DNA of 64,000 nt from Alphaproteobacteria bacterium (GTDB lineage Bacteria > Pseudomonadota > Alphaproteobacteria > Bin65): NCBI GenBank assembly GCA_022819985.1, contig JAJEGH010000028.1, positions 1 to 64,000 of the forward strand, in the 5' to 3' direction. The position numbers and the translations under genes are program-made. The notes under the pieces were generated by a model. That model had not been told where the DNA came from. It did not search any database and was given only the letters and a program-made list of their open reading frames with translations. Shown here one piece after another: positions 36,120 to 47,036 of the stretch. The first letter of the stretch is position 1. Each line of letters opens with the position of its first letter.

Positions 36120-36902
36120 ATGACAAGGACGGCGAGCGAATCCAAGATCGAGCTGCGCGGCCTGAAAAAGTCCTTCGGCGCCAAGACCGTGCTCGACGGC
36201 GTCGACCTCAGGGTCGGCGCGGGCGAATCGGTCGTCGTGATCGGCGGCTCGGGCTCGGGCAAGTCGGTCATGCTGAAATGCGTCCTGGGCCTGCTGTGGC
36301 CCGACGCCGGGTCGATCCATATCGACGGCGCCGACGTGACCGCGCTGACCGGCCGGGCGCGCCAGGCCCATACCGAAAAAATCGGCATGCTCTTCCAGAG
36401 CGGCGCCCTGTTCGATTCCCTGAAGGTCTGGGAAAACGTCGCCTTCGCGCTGCGCAGCCAGTCGGCCATGCCGAAGCGGCAAGCCCGCGACGTGGCCCTG
36501 GCGAAGCTGGCGCAGGTCGGGCTGGCCGCTGATGTCGCCGAACTGTCGCCGTCGGAACTGTCGGGCGGCATGCAGAAGCGGGTGGCGCTGGCGCGCGCGA
36601 TCGCGACGGATCCGGAGATCGTTTTCTTCGACGAGCCGACCGCCGGCCTGGATCCGATCCTGGGCGACATCATCAACCGCCTGATCGTCGATTGCGTCCG
36701 TCATCTCGGGGCGAGCGCCGTCTCGATCACCCACGATATGACCAGCGCCCGCAAGATCGCAGACCGGATCGCCATGCTGCACGAGGGCAGGATCGTCTGG
36801 GACGGGCCGGCCGCCGACATCGAATCGAGCGGCAACGCCTTCGTCGACCAGTTCATCCACGGCCGCGCCGAAGGGCCGATCGGAATGGCGGTCAGGAGGT
36901 AG
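36120..36902 (+). CDS. mlaF: Phospholipid-transport ABC ATPase (MlaF family)
   Basis: 260 aa. Walker A GGSGSGKSV, MLFQSGALFDSLKVWENVAF (MlaF Q-loop region), C-loop LSGGMQKRVALARAI, Walker B IVFFDEPTAGLDPI, and the switch THDMTSARKIADRIAML. The start ATG 36120 follows a six-codon frame (ATG at 36103 to TGA at 36121-36123) that overlaps it, so re-initiation is possible. It pairs with mlaE. Confidence 0.92.
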   Translation: MTRTASESKIELRGLKKSFGAKTVLDGVDLRVGAGESVVVIGGSGSGKSVMLKCVLGLLWPDAGSIHIDGADVTALTGRARQAHTEKIGMLFQSGALFDSLKVWENVAFALRSQSAMPKRQARDVALAKLAQVGLAADVAELSPSELSGGMQKRVALARAIATDPEIVFFDEPTAGLDPILGDIINRLIVDCVRHLGASAVSITHDMTSARKIADRIAMLHEGRIVWDGPAADIESSGNAFVDQFIHGRAEGPIGMAVRR

Positions 36903-36904
36903 GC

Positions 36905-38337
<1,433 letters not shown>

Positions 38338-38341
<4 letters not shown>

Positions 38342-38934
38342 ATCCGACCTTGCTCGATCTCATCGTTATCGGCGTGGTGCTGCTGTCCGCGATTTTGGCC
38401 TTTATTCGCGGCTTTACGCGCGAGGTGTTCAGCCTGGTCGGCTGGATCGGCGCTGCGGCGGCGGCCTGGTTCCTGCTGCCCTACACGGAACCTTATGCAC
38501 GGCAGATCGTCGATGACGCGCTGGCCGCCCGGATTATCGCGTCGGTCGCCGTGTTCATCGTCGTGCTGTTCGCCATCGCATTCATCGGTTCGCCGATTGC
38601 CGGACGGGTGCGCGGCAGCCACTTCAGTTCGACCGACCGGCTGCTTGGCGGCGTCTACGGTGCGGTGCGCGGCGCCGTCCTGGTCGTTCTGGGCTATGTC
38701 GTGCTGATTTCCTTCTTTCCGAAGGACAGCCAGATTCCCTGGATGCGCGATGCGGCCTCGAAACCTCTTCTGGAACGGGGACTGCGCATTGCCGAAGGGC
38801 TGTTGCCGGAAGGCGTGATCCAGACCGGACGCGACGCGGCAGCGGACCTGCGTACCGGAGCCGAGATCAAGAAGAAGATCGACGACGCCCGCAGGCCGGG
38901 CAGCGGCGTCGCAAAGCGCGATGCCGCCCAATAA
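38338..38934 (+). CDS. cvpA: CvpA-family inner-membrane protein
   Basis: 198 aa, GTG start overlapping the radA stop (GTGA). LLDLIVIGVVLLSAILAFIRGFTREVFSL is the CvpA N-terminal signature, with four hydrophobic segments up to ~130 and then a charged tail (GAEIKKKIDDARRPG). CvpA is needed for colicin V export and envelope stress tolerance. Its place directly before purF is the classical order. Confidence 0.92.
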
Positions 38935-40429
38935 CCGCCCGCCCGGCCAAGCCGCCAACAAGTCCCCGGTCACGATGACGACGAATCCGTTCGACGACGA
39001 CAAGCTGCGGGAAGAATGCGGAGTTTTCGGTATCTTCGGGCACGAAGATTCCGCCGCGCTGACAACCCTCGGCCTGCACGCGCTGCAACACCGCGGCCAG
39101 GAAGCCGCCGGCATCGTCGCCTATGACAGCGACCATTTTCACATGCACCGCGCCAAGGGCCATGTCGGCGACACCCTCAACTCGCCGGAAGTGATTGCGC
39201 GGCTTCCCGGACATATGGCGATCGGCCATGTCCGCTATTCGACCAGCGGCGACAGCATCATGCGCAACGTTCAGCCGCTGTTCGCTGATTTCGCATTCGG
39301 CGGCCTGGCGGTGGCGCAGAACGGCAACCTCACCAACGCCCGGGCGCTGCGCGCCGCGATGGTCCGCGATGGCCGGCTGTTCCAGTCGACCACCGATACC
39401 GAGGTGATCATCCATCTTGTGGCCAAGAGCGGCAGCGACACGCTGGTCGGCCGCGTGACGGATGCGATCGGCCAGCTCGAAGGCGCCTATTCCATGGTGC
39501 TGATCAGCAGGAAGAAGGTGATCGGGGTGCGCGATCCGCTCGGCGTCCGGCCGCTGGTGCTGGGCAGGCTCGATGCGAGCCATGTGCTCGCGTCGGAAAC
39601 CTGTGCGCTGGATATTATCGGCGCCGAGTTCCTCCGCGATGTCGAGCCCGGCGAAATGGTGGTGCTGGACGACGACGGCGTCGAGAGCCTGCGGCCGTTC
39701 CGGCGCCGGTCGAGCCGTTTCTGCATTTTCGAACATATCTATTTCGCCCGGCCGGACAGCCGTGTAGAGGGCCGCGGCGTTTACAGCACGCGCAAATCCA
39801 TCGGCGCCGAACTGGCCCGGGAGGCCGGCGTGCCGGCCGATGTCGTGGTGCCGGTGCCGGACTCCGGCGTTCCGGCGGCCATGGGCTATGCCGAGGCGGC
39901 CGGTCTGCCCTTCGAACTCGGGATCGTCCGGAACCACTATGTCGGCCGGACGTTCATCGAACCGGCGGACCAGATCCGCCATCTCGGAGTCAGACTGAAA
40001 CACAGCCCGAACCGCGATGCGCTGGACCGCAAACGGGTTGTACTGGTTGACGACAGCATCGTCCGCGGCACGACCTCGACCAAGATCGTCGAGATGATCC
40101 GCAATGCCGGCGCGCGCGAGGTCCACCTGCGGATATCGAGCCCGCCGACCGGCTATTCCTGCTTCTACGGAATCGACACGCCGGAGCGCGAGCAACTGCT
40201 GGCGGCACGGCACGACATCGAAGGGATGACCGCCCTGATCGGCGTCGATTCCCTCGCCTTCCTGTCGATCGACGGGCTGCACAGGGCGATGGGCGAGGCG
40301 GCCGGGCGCAACGCCGCCGCGCCGCAATTCTGCGACGCCTGCTTTACCGGCGACTATCCGACCGGCCTGACCGACTTCGAGGAAGGTTCGATCGGCAGCG
40401 AACTCTCGCTGCTCGAAGAGGATATGTGA
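38921..40429 (+). CDS. purF: Amidophosphoribosyltransferase
   Basis: 502 aa from ATG 38921, overlapping cvpA; ATG 38975 is also possible. The catalytic Cys33 in REECGVFGIFG becomes the N-terminus after cleavage of the propeptide. The PRPP-binding motif is VVLVDDSIVRGTTS. CIFEHIYFARPDS, YSCFYGIDTP and FCDACFTGDYP carry the Cys ligands of the Bacillus-type 4Fe-4S cluster, so it belongs to the iron-sulfur class. It commits PRPP to purine synthesis. Confidence 0.94.
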   Translation: MPPNNRPPGQAANKSPVTMTTNPFDDDKLREECGVFGIFGHEDSAALTTLGLHALQHRGQEAAGIVAYDSDHFHMHRAKGHVGDTLNSPEVIARLPGHMAIGHVRYSTSGDSIMRNVQPLFADFAFGGLAVAQNGNLTNARALRAAMVRDGRLFQSTTDTEVIIHLVAKSGSDTLVGRVTDAIGQLEGAYSMVLISRKKVIGVRDPLGVRPLVLGRLDASHVLASETCALDIIGAEFLRDVEPGEMVVLDDDGVESLRPFRRRSSRFCIFEHIYFARPDSRVEGRGVYSTRKSIGAELAREAGVPADVVVPVPDSGVPAAMGYAEAAGLPFELGIVRNHYVGRTFIEPADQIRHLGVRLKHSPNRDALDRKRVVLVDDSIVRGTTSTKIVEMIRNAGAREVHLRISSPPTGYSCFYGIDTPEREQLLAARHDIEGMTALIGVDSLAFLSIDGLHRAMGEAAGRNAAAPQFCDACFTGDYPTGLTDFEEGSIGSELSLLEEDM

Positions 40430-40433
40430 GGCC

Positions 40434-41141
40434 GTGGGCGCTCTCGAGGGCCGGATCGCGCTGATCACCGGCGCGTCGCGCGGCATCGGCGCCGCCGTTG
40501 CGGAGCGGTTCGCCACGGAAGGCGCCCGGCTTGTCCTCGCCGCCAGGACGCCCGGTGCGCTCGAAGAAATCGACGACCGGATCGCAGCGGCGGTCGACGG
40601 CGCCGAGGTCACTCTCGTGCCGGTCGATCTTGCGGAACACGACCGCATCGACGAAATGGCCGGAGCGATCGCCGAACGGTTCGGAAGGCTCAACATCCTG
40701 GTCGGCAACGCCGCGGTCCTGGGCGGGCTGGCGCCGCTGGCCCATGTCGAGCCGGAGCGCTGGGCCGAGACCGTGAACGTCAACCTTACCGCCAACTGGC
40801 GCCTGATCCGGGCCTTCGAGCCGCTGCTCCGCCGGTCGCCGGCAGGCCGGGCGATCTTCGTGACCAGCGGCGCCGCCGGGGGGGCCGTCCCCTACTGGGG
40901 ACCTTACGCCACCAGCAAGGCGGCGCTGGAAGCGCTGGTCCGGACCTGGGCCGCGGAACTCGAAAAATCCGACATCCGCGTCAACCTCCTCAGCCCCGGC
41001 GTCGTCCGGACCCGGATGCGCGCGGAAGCCATGCCCGGCGAGGATCCGACGACCTTGCCGCCGCCGGAAAGCCTCGCAGGCTTGTTCGTCGAACTGGCCT
41101 CGGCGGACTGCCGCCGGCACGGTGAAACCGTATTCGCCTGA
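40434..41141 (+). CDS. Short-chain dehydrogenase/reductase
   Basis: 235 aa, GTG start 4 bp after purF. TGASRGIGAAVAERF (NADP-type Gly motif), NAAVLGG (NNAG variant), VTSGAAGGAVPYWGPYATSKAALEAL with Tyr-xxx-Lys intact, and SPGVVRTRMRAEAMPGEDP. This is the YciK-like/FabG-like branch often found next to purF in Alphaproteobacteria. Substrate unknown. Confidence 0.88.
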   Translation: MGALEGRIALITGASRGIGAAVAERFATEGARLVLAARTPGALEEIDDRIAAAVDGAEVTLVPVDLAEHDRIDEMAGAIAERFGRLNILVGNAAVLGGLAPLAHVEPERWAETVNVNLTANWRLIRAFEPLLRRSPAGRAIFVTSGAAGGAVPYWGPYATSKAALEALVRTWAAELEKSDIRVNLLSPGVVRTRMRAEAMPGEDPTTLPPPESLAGLFVELASADCRRHGETVFA

Positions 41142-41148
41142 ACGGCCG

Positions 41149-42537
41149 TCAGGCCGTATCCGCATACGGATTCCTGCCTTTCCGCAGATGCAATCGCAGC
41201 GGCACCCCGTCGAGCCCGAAGGACTCGCGCAGGCCGTTGGCGAGATAGCGCAGGTAGCTGTCCGGCAGGTCCGCCGGCTTGTTGGCGAACAGCGCGAAGG
41301 TCGGCGGCCGCGCCTTGACCTGGGTGGCGTAGCGGATCCTGATCCTCCGGCCGTTGACCAGGGGCGGCTGGTGCGCCTCCTGCATCGCCTCGATCCAGCG
41401 GTTGAGCGCGCCCGTGCCGACCCGGCTGTTCCAGGCCGTATCGATTTTCAGGACTGCCCCCATCAGCCGGTCGATCCCCTGCCCGTCCAGGGCGGAGATG
41501 CAGGCAAGCGGAACGCCGCGCAACTGGCTGAGGGATTTTCCCAGGCTCTCGGCGATCTGCCGGCGGACCTTCTGCGGTTCGGCGACCAGATCCCACTTGT
41601 TGGCGGCGATGGCCAGGCCGCGGCCCTCTTCTTCGACCTGGCGGGCGATCGTCAGATCTTGCTTCTCGATGCCGTGGCCGAAGGACTGGATCGTCTGCGC
41701 GTCGATCATCAGGACGACGATGTCGGCGAACCGGATCGCGCGCCAGGTATCCATCGCCGACAGTTTTTCCAGGGAGCCGTCCACCTTCGCCCGGCGGCGG
41801 ACGCCGGCCGTGTCGATCAGGCGGATCGGCCTCCCGCCCGCCGCGTCCGGCCAGCGCCAGTCGAACGAGATGGCATCGCGGGTGATGCCGGGCTCCGGCC
41901 CGGTCAGCACGCGCTCCTCGCCGATCAGGCGGTTGAAGAGGGTGGACTTGCCGGCGTTCGGCCGTCCGACGATGGCGAGAGACATCGGCCGGTCCGCTAC
42001 GTCGGCGCCGGTTTCGTCCGCAGTCCCCGCCGGCGCTTCCAGATACGGCGCGAGGGCGAGCCGCAGGTCGCCCATGCCCAGGCCGTGCTCGGCGGAAATC
42101 GCCAGCGGCTCCCCAATCCCGAGGCCGAACGCGTCGAGCCGGCCCGGCTCGGCTTCCCGGCCCTCGCACTTGTTGGCGAGGAGCAGGACGGGGGTGCCGG
42201 CGCGGCGCAGAAGATTGGCGAAATGCCTGTCGTCGGGTGTAATGCCGGCCCGCGCGTCGATCAGGAACAGGGCGACCGCCGCATCTTCGAGCGCCCGGAG
42301 CGCCTGCGCGGCCATCCTGTTCTCGATCGCGCCGGCTGCGGCTTCTTCGAGGCCCGCGGTATCGACAACCGAGAATTTCAGGTCATGGAGGCGCGCTGGC
42401 GCTTCCTTGCGGTCGCGCGTCACCCCCGGCGTATCGTGCACCAGGGCGGCGCGCCGGCCCACCAGCCGGTTGAACAGCGTGGATTTTCCGACGTTCGGCC
42501 GGCCGACGATGGCGACCCTGGCCGTGGCGCCGGTCAT
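41149..42537 (-). CDS. der: Ribosome-assembly GTPase Der (EngA)
   Basis: 462 aa with the family's two GTPase domains: GRPNVGKST near residue 12 with DTPGVTRDR, DTAGLEE and NKCEG; then GRPNAGKST near 190 with PGITRDAI, DTAGVRRR and NKWDL. The C-terminal KH-like domain ends RLHLRKGRNPY. It is needed for 50S maturation. The start shares one base with the bamB stop (TAATG), so bamB-der are translationally coupled. Confidence 0.94.
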   Translation of the reverse strand: MTGATARVAIVGRPNVGKSTLFNRLVGRRAALVHDTPGVTRDRKEAPARLHDLKFSVVDTAGLEEAAAGAIENRMAAQALRALEDAAVALFLIDARAGITPDDRHFANLLRRAGTPVLLLANKCEGREAEPGRLDAFGLGIGEPLAISAEHGLGMGDLRLALAPYLEAPAGTADETGADVADRPMSLAIVGRPNAGKSTLFNRLIGEERVLTGPEPGITRDAISFDWRWPDAAGGRPIRLIDTAGVRRRAKVDGSLEKLSAMDTWRAIRFADIVVLMIDAQTIQSFGHGIEKQDLTIARQVEEEGRGLAIAANKWDLVAEPQKVRRQIAESLGKSLSQLRGVPLACISALDGQGIDRLMGAVLKIDTAWNSRVGTGALNRWIEAMQEAHQPPLVNGRRIRIRYATQVKARPPTFALFANKPADLPDSYLRYLANGLRESFGLDGVPLRLHLRKGRNPYADTA

Positions 42538-43889
42538 TACCGCATGGCGGTCAGGCGACCGCTGTCGTCCAGGAACAGGATCGTTCCCTGCGCAATCGCC
42601 GGCGGGATGAACACGCCCCTGTTCAACGGGATCCAGCCGATGACTTCTCCGGTATAGGGCGAGACCGCCAGGGCTTCGCCATGCGATCCGGCGACCACCA
42701 GGCGGTCGCCGGCCAGCACCGGTCCGGTCCAGAACGGCCGTCCGTCGGCCAGGTCGTCGTCGTCGGTAAACCGGTCGAGCCGGATTGCCCAGCGCACCCG
42801 GCCGTCGCTGCGCCGGATCGAGGCCAGCACCGCACGATTGGTCAACACGAAGACATAGTCGCCCGCCACCCAGGGCGTCTGACGGCTACTCAATTCGATA
42901 TCCCACAGCCGCCGGCCCGAAGCCAACTCGATGGCCGCCAGCCGCCCGGCGTTGCTCACGGCGTAAACCACGCCGCGGTCGATCACCGGACTGGCGATTA
43001 TGGCGCTCAGGCCGCCCACCGGATTACCGCGCTGCGCCGCGCCCAAATTCTCCGTCCAGACCAGGCTGCCGGAATCGGACCGTAGAGCGACAACTTCGCC
43101 GGTCGACTGGGGTGCAACCACAACGCCCTCGTCCACGGCCGGCGCGCCGCCGCCCAGAAGTCCGGTCTGGGCGGCCACTCCGTCGTGGCTCCACAGCTTC
43201 TTGCCGTCCTTCGTATCGAAGGCGATCACGGTATTTTCTGTGGTGACGACGAACAGGCGTCCATCGTCCGCTGCCGGTGGCGAGCGCATGGGCGCCCCGG
43301 TATCGCGCCGCCAGAGCACCCTGCCGCTCGCAGCATCCATACCCAAGACTTCGGCCGCACCGGTCGCAACGAAAAGCCGCCCCTCGTGATAGGCGATCCC
43401 GCCGCCGACGTCGCCGTCGCGCTCGTGCCGCGGCAAGGTCCCCTGGGACCAGAGCCGCCGGCCGGATTTCAGATCGAATCCCCGGACCGTGCCATTCGAA
43501 TCCATCGCGAATGCCCTGGCGCCGGCGATGACCGGCCGGGCCAGCAGGCGCCGGCTCCTCGAGAGCGAAAGCAGGCCCTGGTCCTCGGAGCCCGACCCGG
43601 CCCCGACCGACCACGCCTCCCGCGGATCCTTGCCCAGCGCCAGATGATGCATGGCGTGGTTCGGATAGCCGGCCTGTTGCGGCCAGGCGGCATTGGGCGC
43701 CGGCCGCGGCAGCACGATCCGGACATCCGAAATCCTGACATCGGCCTTGAGAATGTCGGGGGTCGGCAACACGGCCAGACGGCGGCCCGGCAGGGGCGGA
43801 TCCTCGCTATTGAAAATGTCCTTGATCGAGTCGCAACCCGCCGTCGCCAGACCTGCCGCCAACGCTACCGCAAGTTTAAGCCTGCTCAT
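42537..43889 (-). CDS. bamB: Outer-membrane assembly lipoprotein BamB
   Basis: 450 aa from the ATG at 43889 (an in-frame ATG three codons earlier is equally possible). The lipoprotein signal ends in the lipobox ATAGC. An eight-bladed PQQ-type propeller follows: repeats such as FDLKSGRRLWSQG, MDAASGRVLWRRD, FDTKDGKKLWSHD and IELASGRRLWDIE. BamB scaffolds the BAM complex at the outer membrane. Position between yfgM and der is conserved across many proteobacteria. Confidence 0.93.
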   Translation of the reverse strand: MSRLKLAVALAAGLATAGCDSIKDIFNSEDPPLPGRRLAVLPTPDILKADVRISDVRIVLPRPAPNAAWPQQAGYPNHAMHHLALGKDPREAWSVGAGSGSEDQGLLSLSRSRRLLARPVIAGARAFAMDSNGTVRGFDLKSGRRLWSQGTLPRHERDGDVGGGIAYHEGRLFVATGAAEVLGMDAASGRVLWRRDTGAPMRSPPAADDGRLFVVTTENTVIAFDTKDGKKLWSHDGVAAQTGLLGGGAPAVDEGVVVAPQSTGEVVALRSDSGSLVWTENLGAAQRGNPVGGLSAIIASPVIDRGVVYAVSNAGRLAAIELASGRRLWDIELSSRQTPWVAGDYVFVLTNRAVLASIRRSDGRVRWAIRLDRFTDDDDLADGRPFWTGPVLAGDRLVVAGSHGEALAVSPYTGEVIGWIPLNRGVFIPPAIAQGTILFLDDSGRLTAMR

Positions 43890-43932
43890 TTCTTTCACCT
43901 GCCGGCCGAGCCGTCCGCGACGCCGCGAACGC

Positions 43933-44640
43933 TCACGACTCTCCCATCATGGACAACAACTCACCAACCCGCCGTTTCAGAGATTCCGGCGCGGCGGCAT
44001 CGCCTGCAATCTGCTTGAATATGCGCACGGCATCGCCCTTTCGTCCCGCCTTTCGGTGATAATGCGCAATCAGTTCCAGCGCCGTATAGCGCCAGGTTGC
44101 GCCGGCTGCGGCAAGGGGCGTCAGCCGCTCGATTGCCCCGTCCGGCCCGGCCGTATCCAGGGCATGCAATCCCCACAATACCGTGCCGAGATCGCGAAAG
44201 ACCGGCGCCAGCCTTTCGTCGTCGGCGAGTTGGAGATAGAGCGCTGCGGCACCTTTCGCGTCGCCGGATTTTCCGACCAGCGCGGCCTGCCGCAATCGCG
44301 CCAGCGCCGCGTAGCCGCCGTCCGTCTCGCGGGCCAGCTTGTCGAGAATCTTGCCGGCTTCGCCGCTCTTCCCGCCGGCGGCGAGCGCCGTGGCCGAGGC
44401 GAAATCCACGCTTTCCGCCTCCTGCCCGCTGCGGATGCTATCCTGGTACCACTGCCAGCCCGCAACGCTGCCAACGGCGAGGATGGCGCCGCCGACGAAA
44501 TACTGGCCGTATTTCTTCCAGGTCTGGAGATACCGCTCCTGCTTGAGCTCTTCATTCACTTCCTGAATGAAGAGCTCTTCCTCACGGTCGATCTCGGTTT
44601 CCGGCGCGCTACCGTCGTTTCGTCTGCGCTTCCGTGCCAA
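43933..44640 (-). CDS. YfgM-like TPR ancillary protein (Tetratricopeptide_21 type)
   Basis: 235 aa from TTG 44640, chosen because AGGAG lies 9 bp upstream and the open frame further upstream has no domain. The order is a charged N-terminus (EELFIQEVNEELKQERYLQTWKKYG), one TM helix (QYFVGGAILAVGSVAGWQWYQ), then TPR-like helices in the periplasm. YfgM associates with SecYEG and chaperones. It heads yfgM-bamB-der, which supports the call. Confidence 0.85.
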   Translation of the reverse strand: MARKRRRNDGSAPETEIDREEELFIQEVNEELKQERYLQTWKKYGQYFVGGAILAVGSVAGWQWYQDSIRSGQEAESVDFASATALAAGGKSGEAGKILDKLARETDGGYAALARLRQAALVGKSGDAKGAAALYLQLADDERLAPVFRDLGTVLWGLHALDTAGPDGAIERLTPLAAAGATWRYTALELIAHYHRKAGRKGDAVRIFKQIAGDAAAPESLKRRVGELLSMMGES

Positions 44641-44915
44641 CGATTGTCGCTCCTGAGGGGCGAGCGCCCCTCCGCCCTCGTTCCGAAAAATGCGCCTATA
44701 GGTAGGGCCTCGCAGGCGCAAGATAAACCGTGACAGGGGCGCGCGCCGGCATGACCGACGGAGTTCGACCGAAGCGGTTGAACACAACAGCAACGAAGGC
44801 GATAATCCCACCGCCCGCAACCACGGTCCGATGATCGCTCCCCGATCGCCCCATGACCGCCCCATGATCGGCCAATGATCGGCGCTGTGCCGCAAAGCAT
44901 GAAAGAGCCGCCCGA
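44641..44915. other. Divergent intergenic region with ATGATCG repeats
   Basis: Between yfgM (minus) and the secreted protein (plus). Four closely spaced CATGATCGG/CCATGACCG-like units lie at about 44831-44882. No clear promoter pair was found. Confidence 0.4.
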
Positions 44916-45479
44916 ATGCCCCGGCCCTTCCGCTGTTTTCACGCCCTGATTCTCGCCGTCTTTCTTGGCGGTTCGGTCTGTTGGGCGCCGGCCGCCCGGG
45001 CGCAATGGACAGCCGGCGACTGGACCGGCAGCTCCTACATCGACCGTGCGGGGGGCTTCAGCCACTGCATCATGTCGGCCAGATACAACAGCGGCATCAC
45101 TCTCTATTTCCTGCTGTTCCGCAATCACGATCTGTTCATCGGCGTCGCGGCGCCGGACTGGTCGCTCAATCCGCACAGCCCCTACACGATGACCATGGCC
45201 ATCGACGGGAAGGTCATCCGTTCGGCGCCGGGCACCGTGCTCCGATACGATACGAACCGCCTGTGGCTGGCGCTGGGCAAGGACCGGGGCATCAGGGAGC
45301 GCCTGCGCTGGGGACTGAAGCTCCGGCTGCTGCAGGGCAAACGCGAATACGGGTTCCAGCTTACCGGAACCGCCGCGGCGCTGAAACGGCTCGTGGAATG
45401 CGTCGAACGGGGCAACCGATCGAACCCGGACAAGCGGCAGGACGAGCCGCCGGCCGCCGATCGGGACAAGAATTCGTAA
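44916..45479 (+). CDS. Secreted protein of unknown function (187 aa), IalB-like layout
   Basis: Signal peptide about 1-29 (FHALILAVFLGGSVCW then ARA before QWTAGDW). The mature part has the order WTGSSYIDRAGGFSHCIMSARY, then a hydrophobic strand ITLYFLLF, then IGVAAPDWSL and a late AAALKRLVECVERG with a second Cys. This strand-Cys...Cys pattern recalls invasion-associated-locus-B-like periplasmic proteins common in Alphaproteobacteria, but similarity is by pattern only. No operon partner. Confidence 0.7.
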   Translation: MPRPFRCFHALILAVFLGGSVCWAPAARAQWTAGDWTGSSYIDRAGGFSHCIMSARYNSGITLYFLLFRNHDLFIGVAAPDWSLNPHSPYTMTMAIDGKVIRSAPGTVLRYDTNRLWLALGKDRGIRERLRWGLKLRLLQGKREYGFQLTGTAAALKRLVECVERGNRSNPDKRQDEPPAADRDKNS

Positions 45480-45702
45480 ACCGGACAGCAACCGGGCGAA
45501 ATCCGGGGCCATCCGGCGGCGCTTGAGGGCGCCGGTGCTGCCGGAAACGCAAATGCAGTCTCAGGGCCACAATCTCAGTCAGGCCGCGGACCCCGGCCGC
45601 CCCGCAACGGCTTCCGTCATTCTTCCGGCCGCCGCGCGTTGTCTGCAAACGCCGCCGCGGCTAGGCTGCCGGCCGGCCCCGCAACGGTCAGGACGCTGCA
45701 CG

Positions 45703-46635
45703 ATGACAGAAAGCACTCCACCCGGCGCCATTCCCTTCGACCGGGAACTGGAGTTCGAATACGGGCGGATCGAGGCCGTCTCGCCCCTGATCCGCCGGGT
45801 CGTCGCGCCGAACGGTGGGCCTTTCACCTTCCACGGCACCGGCACCTACGTCATCGGGTGCGGCAAGGTCGCCGTCATCGATCCGGGCCCGCTGCTGTCG
45901 TCCCACATCGAAGCCCTGAAACACGCCCTGCGCGGCGAGACGGTCAGCCATATCCTGATCACCCACACCCACCGGGACCATTCGCCGGCCGCCGCGCCGC
46001 TCAAGGGCGACTGGGCGGCGCCGACCTGCGGTTTCGGCCCGCACGGCGGCGGGCGGATCGAGGCCGGCGCGGTGGTCGAGGCCGGCGGCGACGAGAGTTT
46101 CGCGCCCGATGTCGTCACGCAGGACGGCGACGTCATCGAAGGCGACGGCTGGACGGTCGAGGCCGTGCACACGCCGGGCCATACCTCGAACCATCTGTGC
46201 TTCCACCTCAAGGAGGAGAACGCCCTGTTCAGCGGCGACCATGTCATGGGCTGGTCGACCACCATCGTCTCGCCGCCCGACGGCGACATGGCGCATTATG
46301 TCGCCAGCCTGGACAAGCTGATCGCCCGCGGCGAAAGGGGCGACGACGCGATCTACTGGCCGACCCACGGCGCGCCGATCCGCGATCCTGCGGCCTTCGT
46401 GCCGGCGCTGAAGGCGCACCGCATGGGTCGGGAGGAACAGGTGCTCGCCTGCCTGGCGGACGGGCTGACCTCCATCGCGGACATGGTGCCGCGCATGTAT
46501 GCGAACGACGTGCCGCCCGCCATGTATCCGGCCGCCGCGCGCTCGGTGCTCTCCCACCTCGTCTGGCTGGTCGAGAAGGAAAGGGTCCACGCCGAAGGCG
46601 AGCTGGGGACGGAAGCGGCGTTCCGGCTGGTGTGA
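45703..46635 (+). CDS. Metallo-beta-lactamase-fold hydrolase (LACTB2-like) with C-terminal winged helix
   Basis: 310 aa, ATG 45703. Metal site H88-x-H90-x-D92-H93 in THTHRDHSPAAAPL; HTPGHTSNHLCF gives the next His, FSGDHVMGWSTT the bridging Asp, and WPTHGAPIRDP the last His. A C-terminal helical domain (KAHRMGREEQVLACL to SVLSHLVWLVEKERV) is the extra winged helix of the LACTB2/CPSF-like branch. LACTB2 is an RNase in animals; bacterial members are often uncharacterised. Confidence 0.88.
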   Translation: MTESTPPGAIPFDRELEFEYGRIEAVSPLIRRVVAPNGGPFTFHGTGTYVIGCGKVAVIDPGPLLSSHIEALKHALRGETVSHILITHTHRDHSPAAAPLKGDWAAPTCGFGPHGGGRIEAGAVVEAGGDESFAPDVVTQDGDVIEGDGWTVEAVHTPGHTSNHLCFHLKEENALFSGDHVMGWSTTIVSPPDGDMAHYVASLDKLIARGERGDDAIYWPTHGAPIRDPAAFVPALKAHRMGREEQVLACLADGLTSIADMVPRMYANDVPPAMYPAAARSVLSHLVWLVEKERVHAEGELGTEAAFRLV

Positions 46636-46756
46636 GGGGCGGTCGGGCGGCAGGTCTGCAACCCCTTATTTGAGCAAACATTCAAGTATTTTCTTCGCCG
46701 AAACCGTCGTTTTTCCGCAGTTTTCCGCCGCTTCTCCGTGCTCGATGCCGAATTAG

Positions 46757-46770
46757 ACAGACCGGTCTGT
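46757..46770. promoter_or_regulatory. Palindrome ACAGACCGGTCTGT, second site
   Basis: Same 14-bp core as at 16316-16329, preceded in both places by AG and flanked by T-runs (TTTTTTT at 46780-46786). The nearest start on the plus strand is hspQ at 47432, too far for a simple operator. Confidence 0.45.
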
Positions 46771-46784
46771 ATTTTGATGTTTTT

Positions 46785-46855
46785 TTGCACTTTGCAGGTC
46801 CTCGAATCGCCCGGACCCCGCAGAAACGCTGGGAAAATACGATTCGAGAGTGCAA
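46785..46855. other. Long imperfect hairpin in an AT-rich gap
   Basis: TTGCACT (46785-46791) and CTCGAATCG (46801-46809) pair with one continuous arm at 46840-46855 (CGATTCGAGAGTGCAA). It could be a structured RNA or a DNA cruciform. 46636-47036 shows no gene. Confidence 0.5.
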
Positions 46856-47036
46856 TAAAATAATTCATCCAGGAAATTTTGCCGTATCCTGCCCCGGGCG
46901 GGATCGGAAGGCGGGAGATGCGCATGGACCCCGGCGCGCCGCCTGTCCACAGCAGGCGCACTCCGGGCGTTGACAGAAGTACATATAGGGAACGAATTTG
47001 CCGGTGTCAGGGAAAATACAAACCTCATCGCCGCTT

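Noticed and set aside
38867-40795. 642-codon open frame on the minus strand
   Set aside because: Antisense to purF and the SDR gene, both with full catalytic motifs.
44641-44895. N-terminal extension of the YfgM-like protein to 44895
   Set aside because: The added 85 residues have no homology pattern and would place the TM helix at an unusual depth; a TTG with AGGAG at 44640 gives the normal length.
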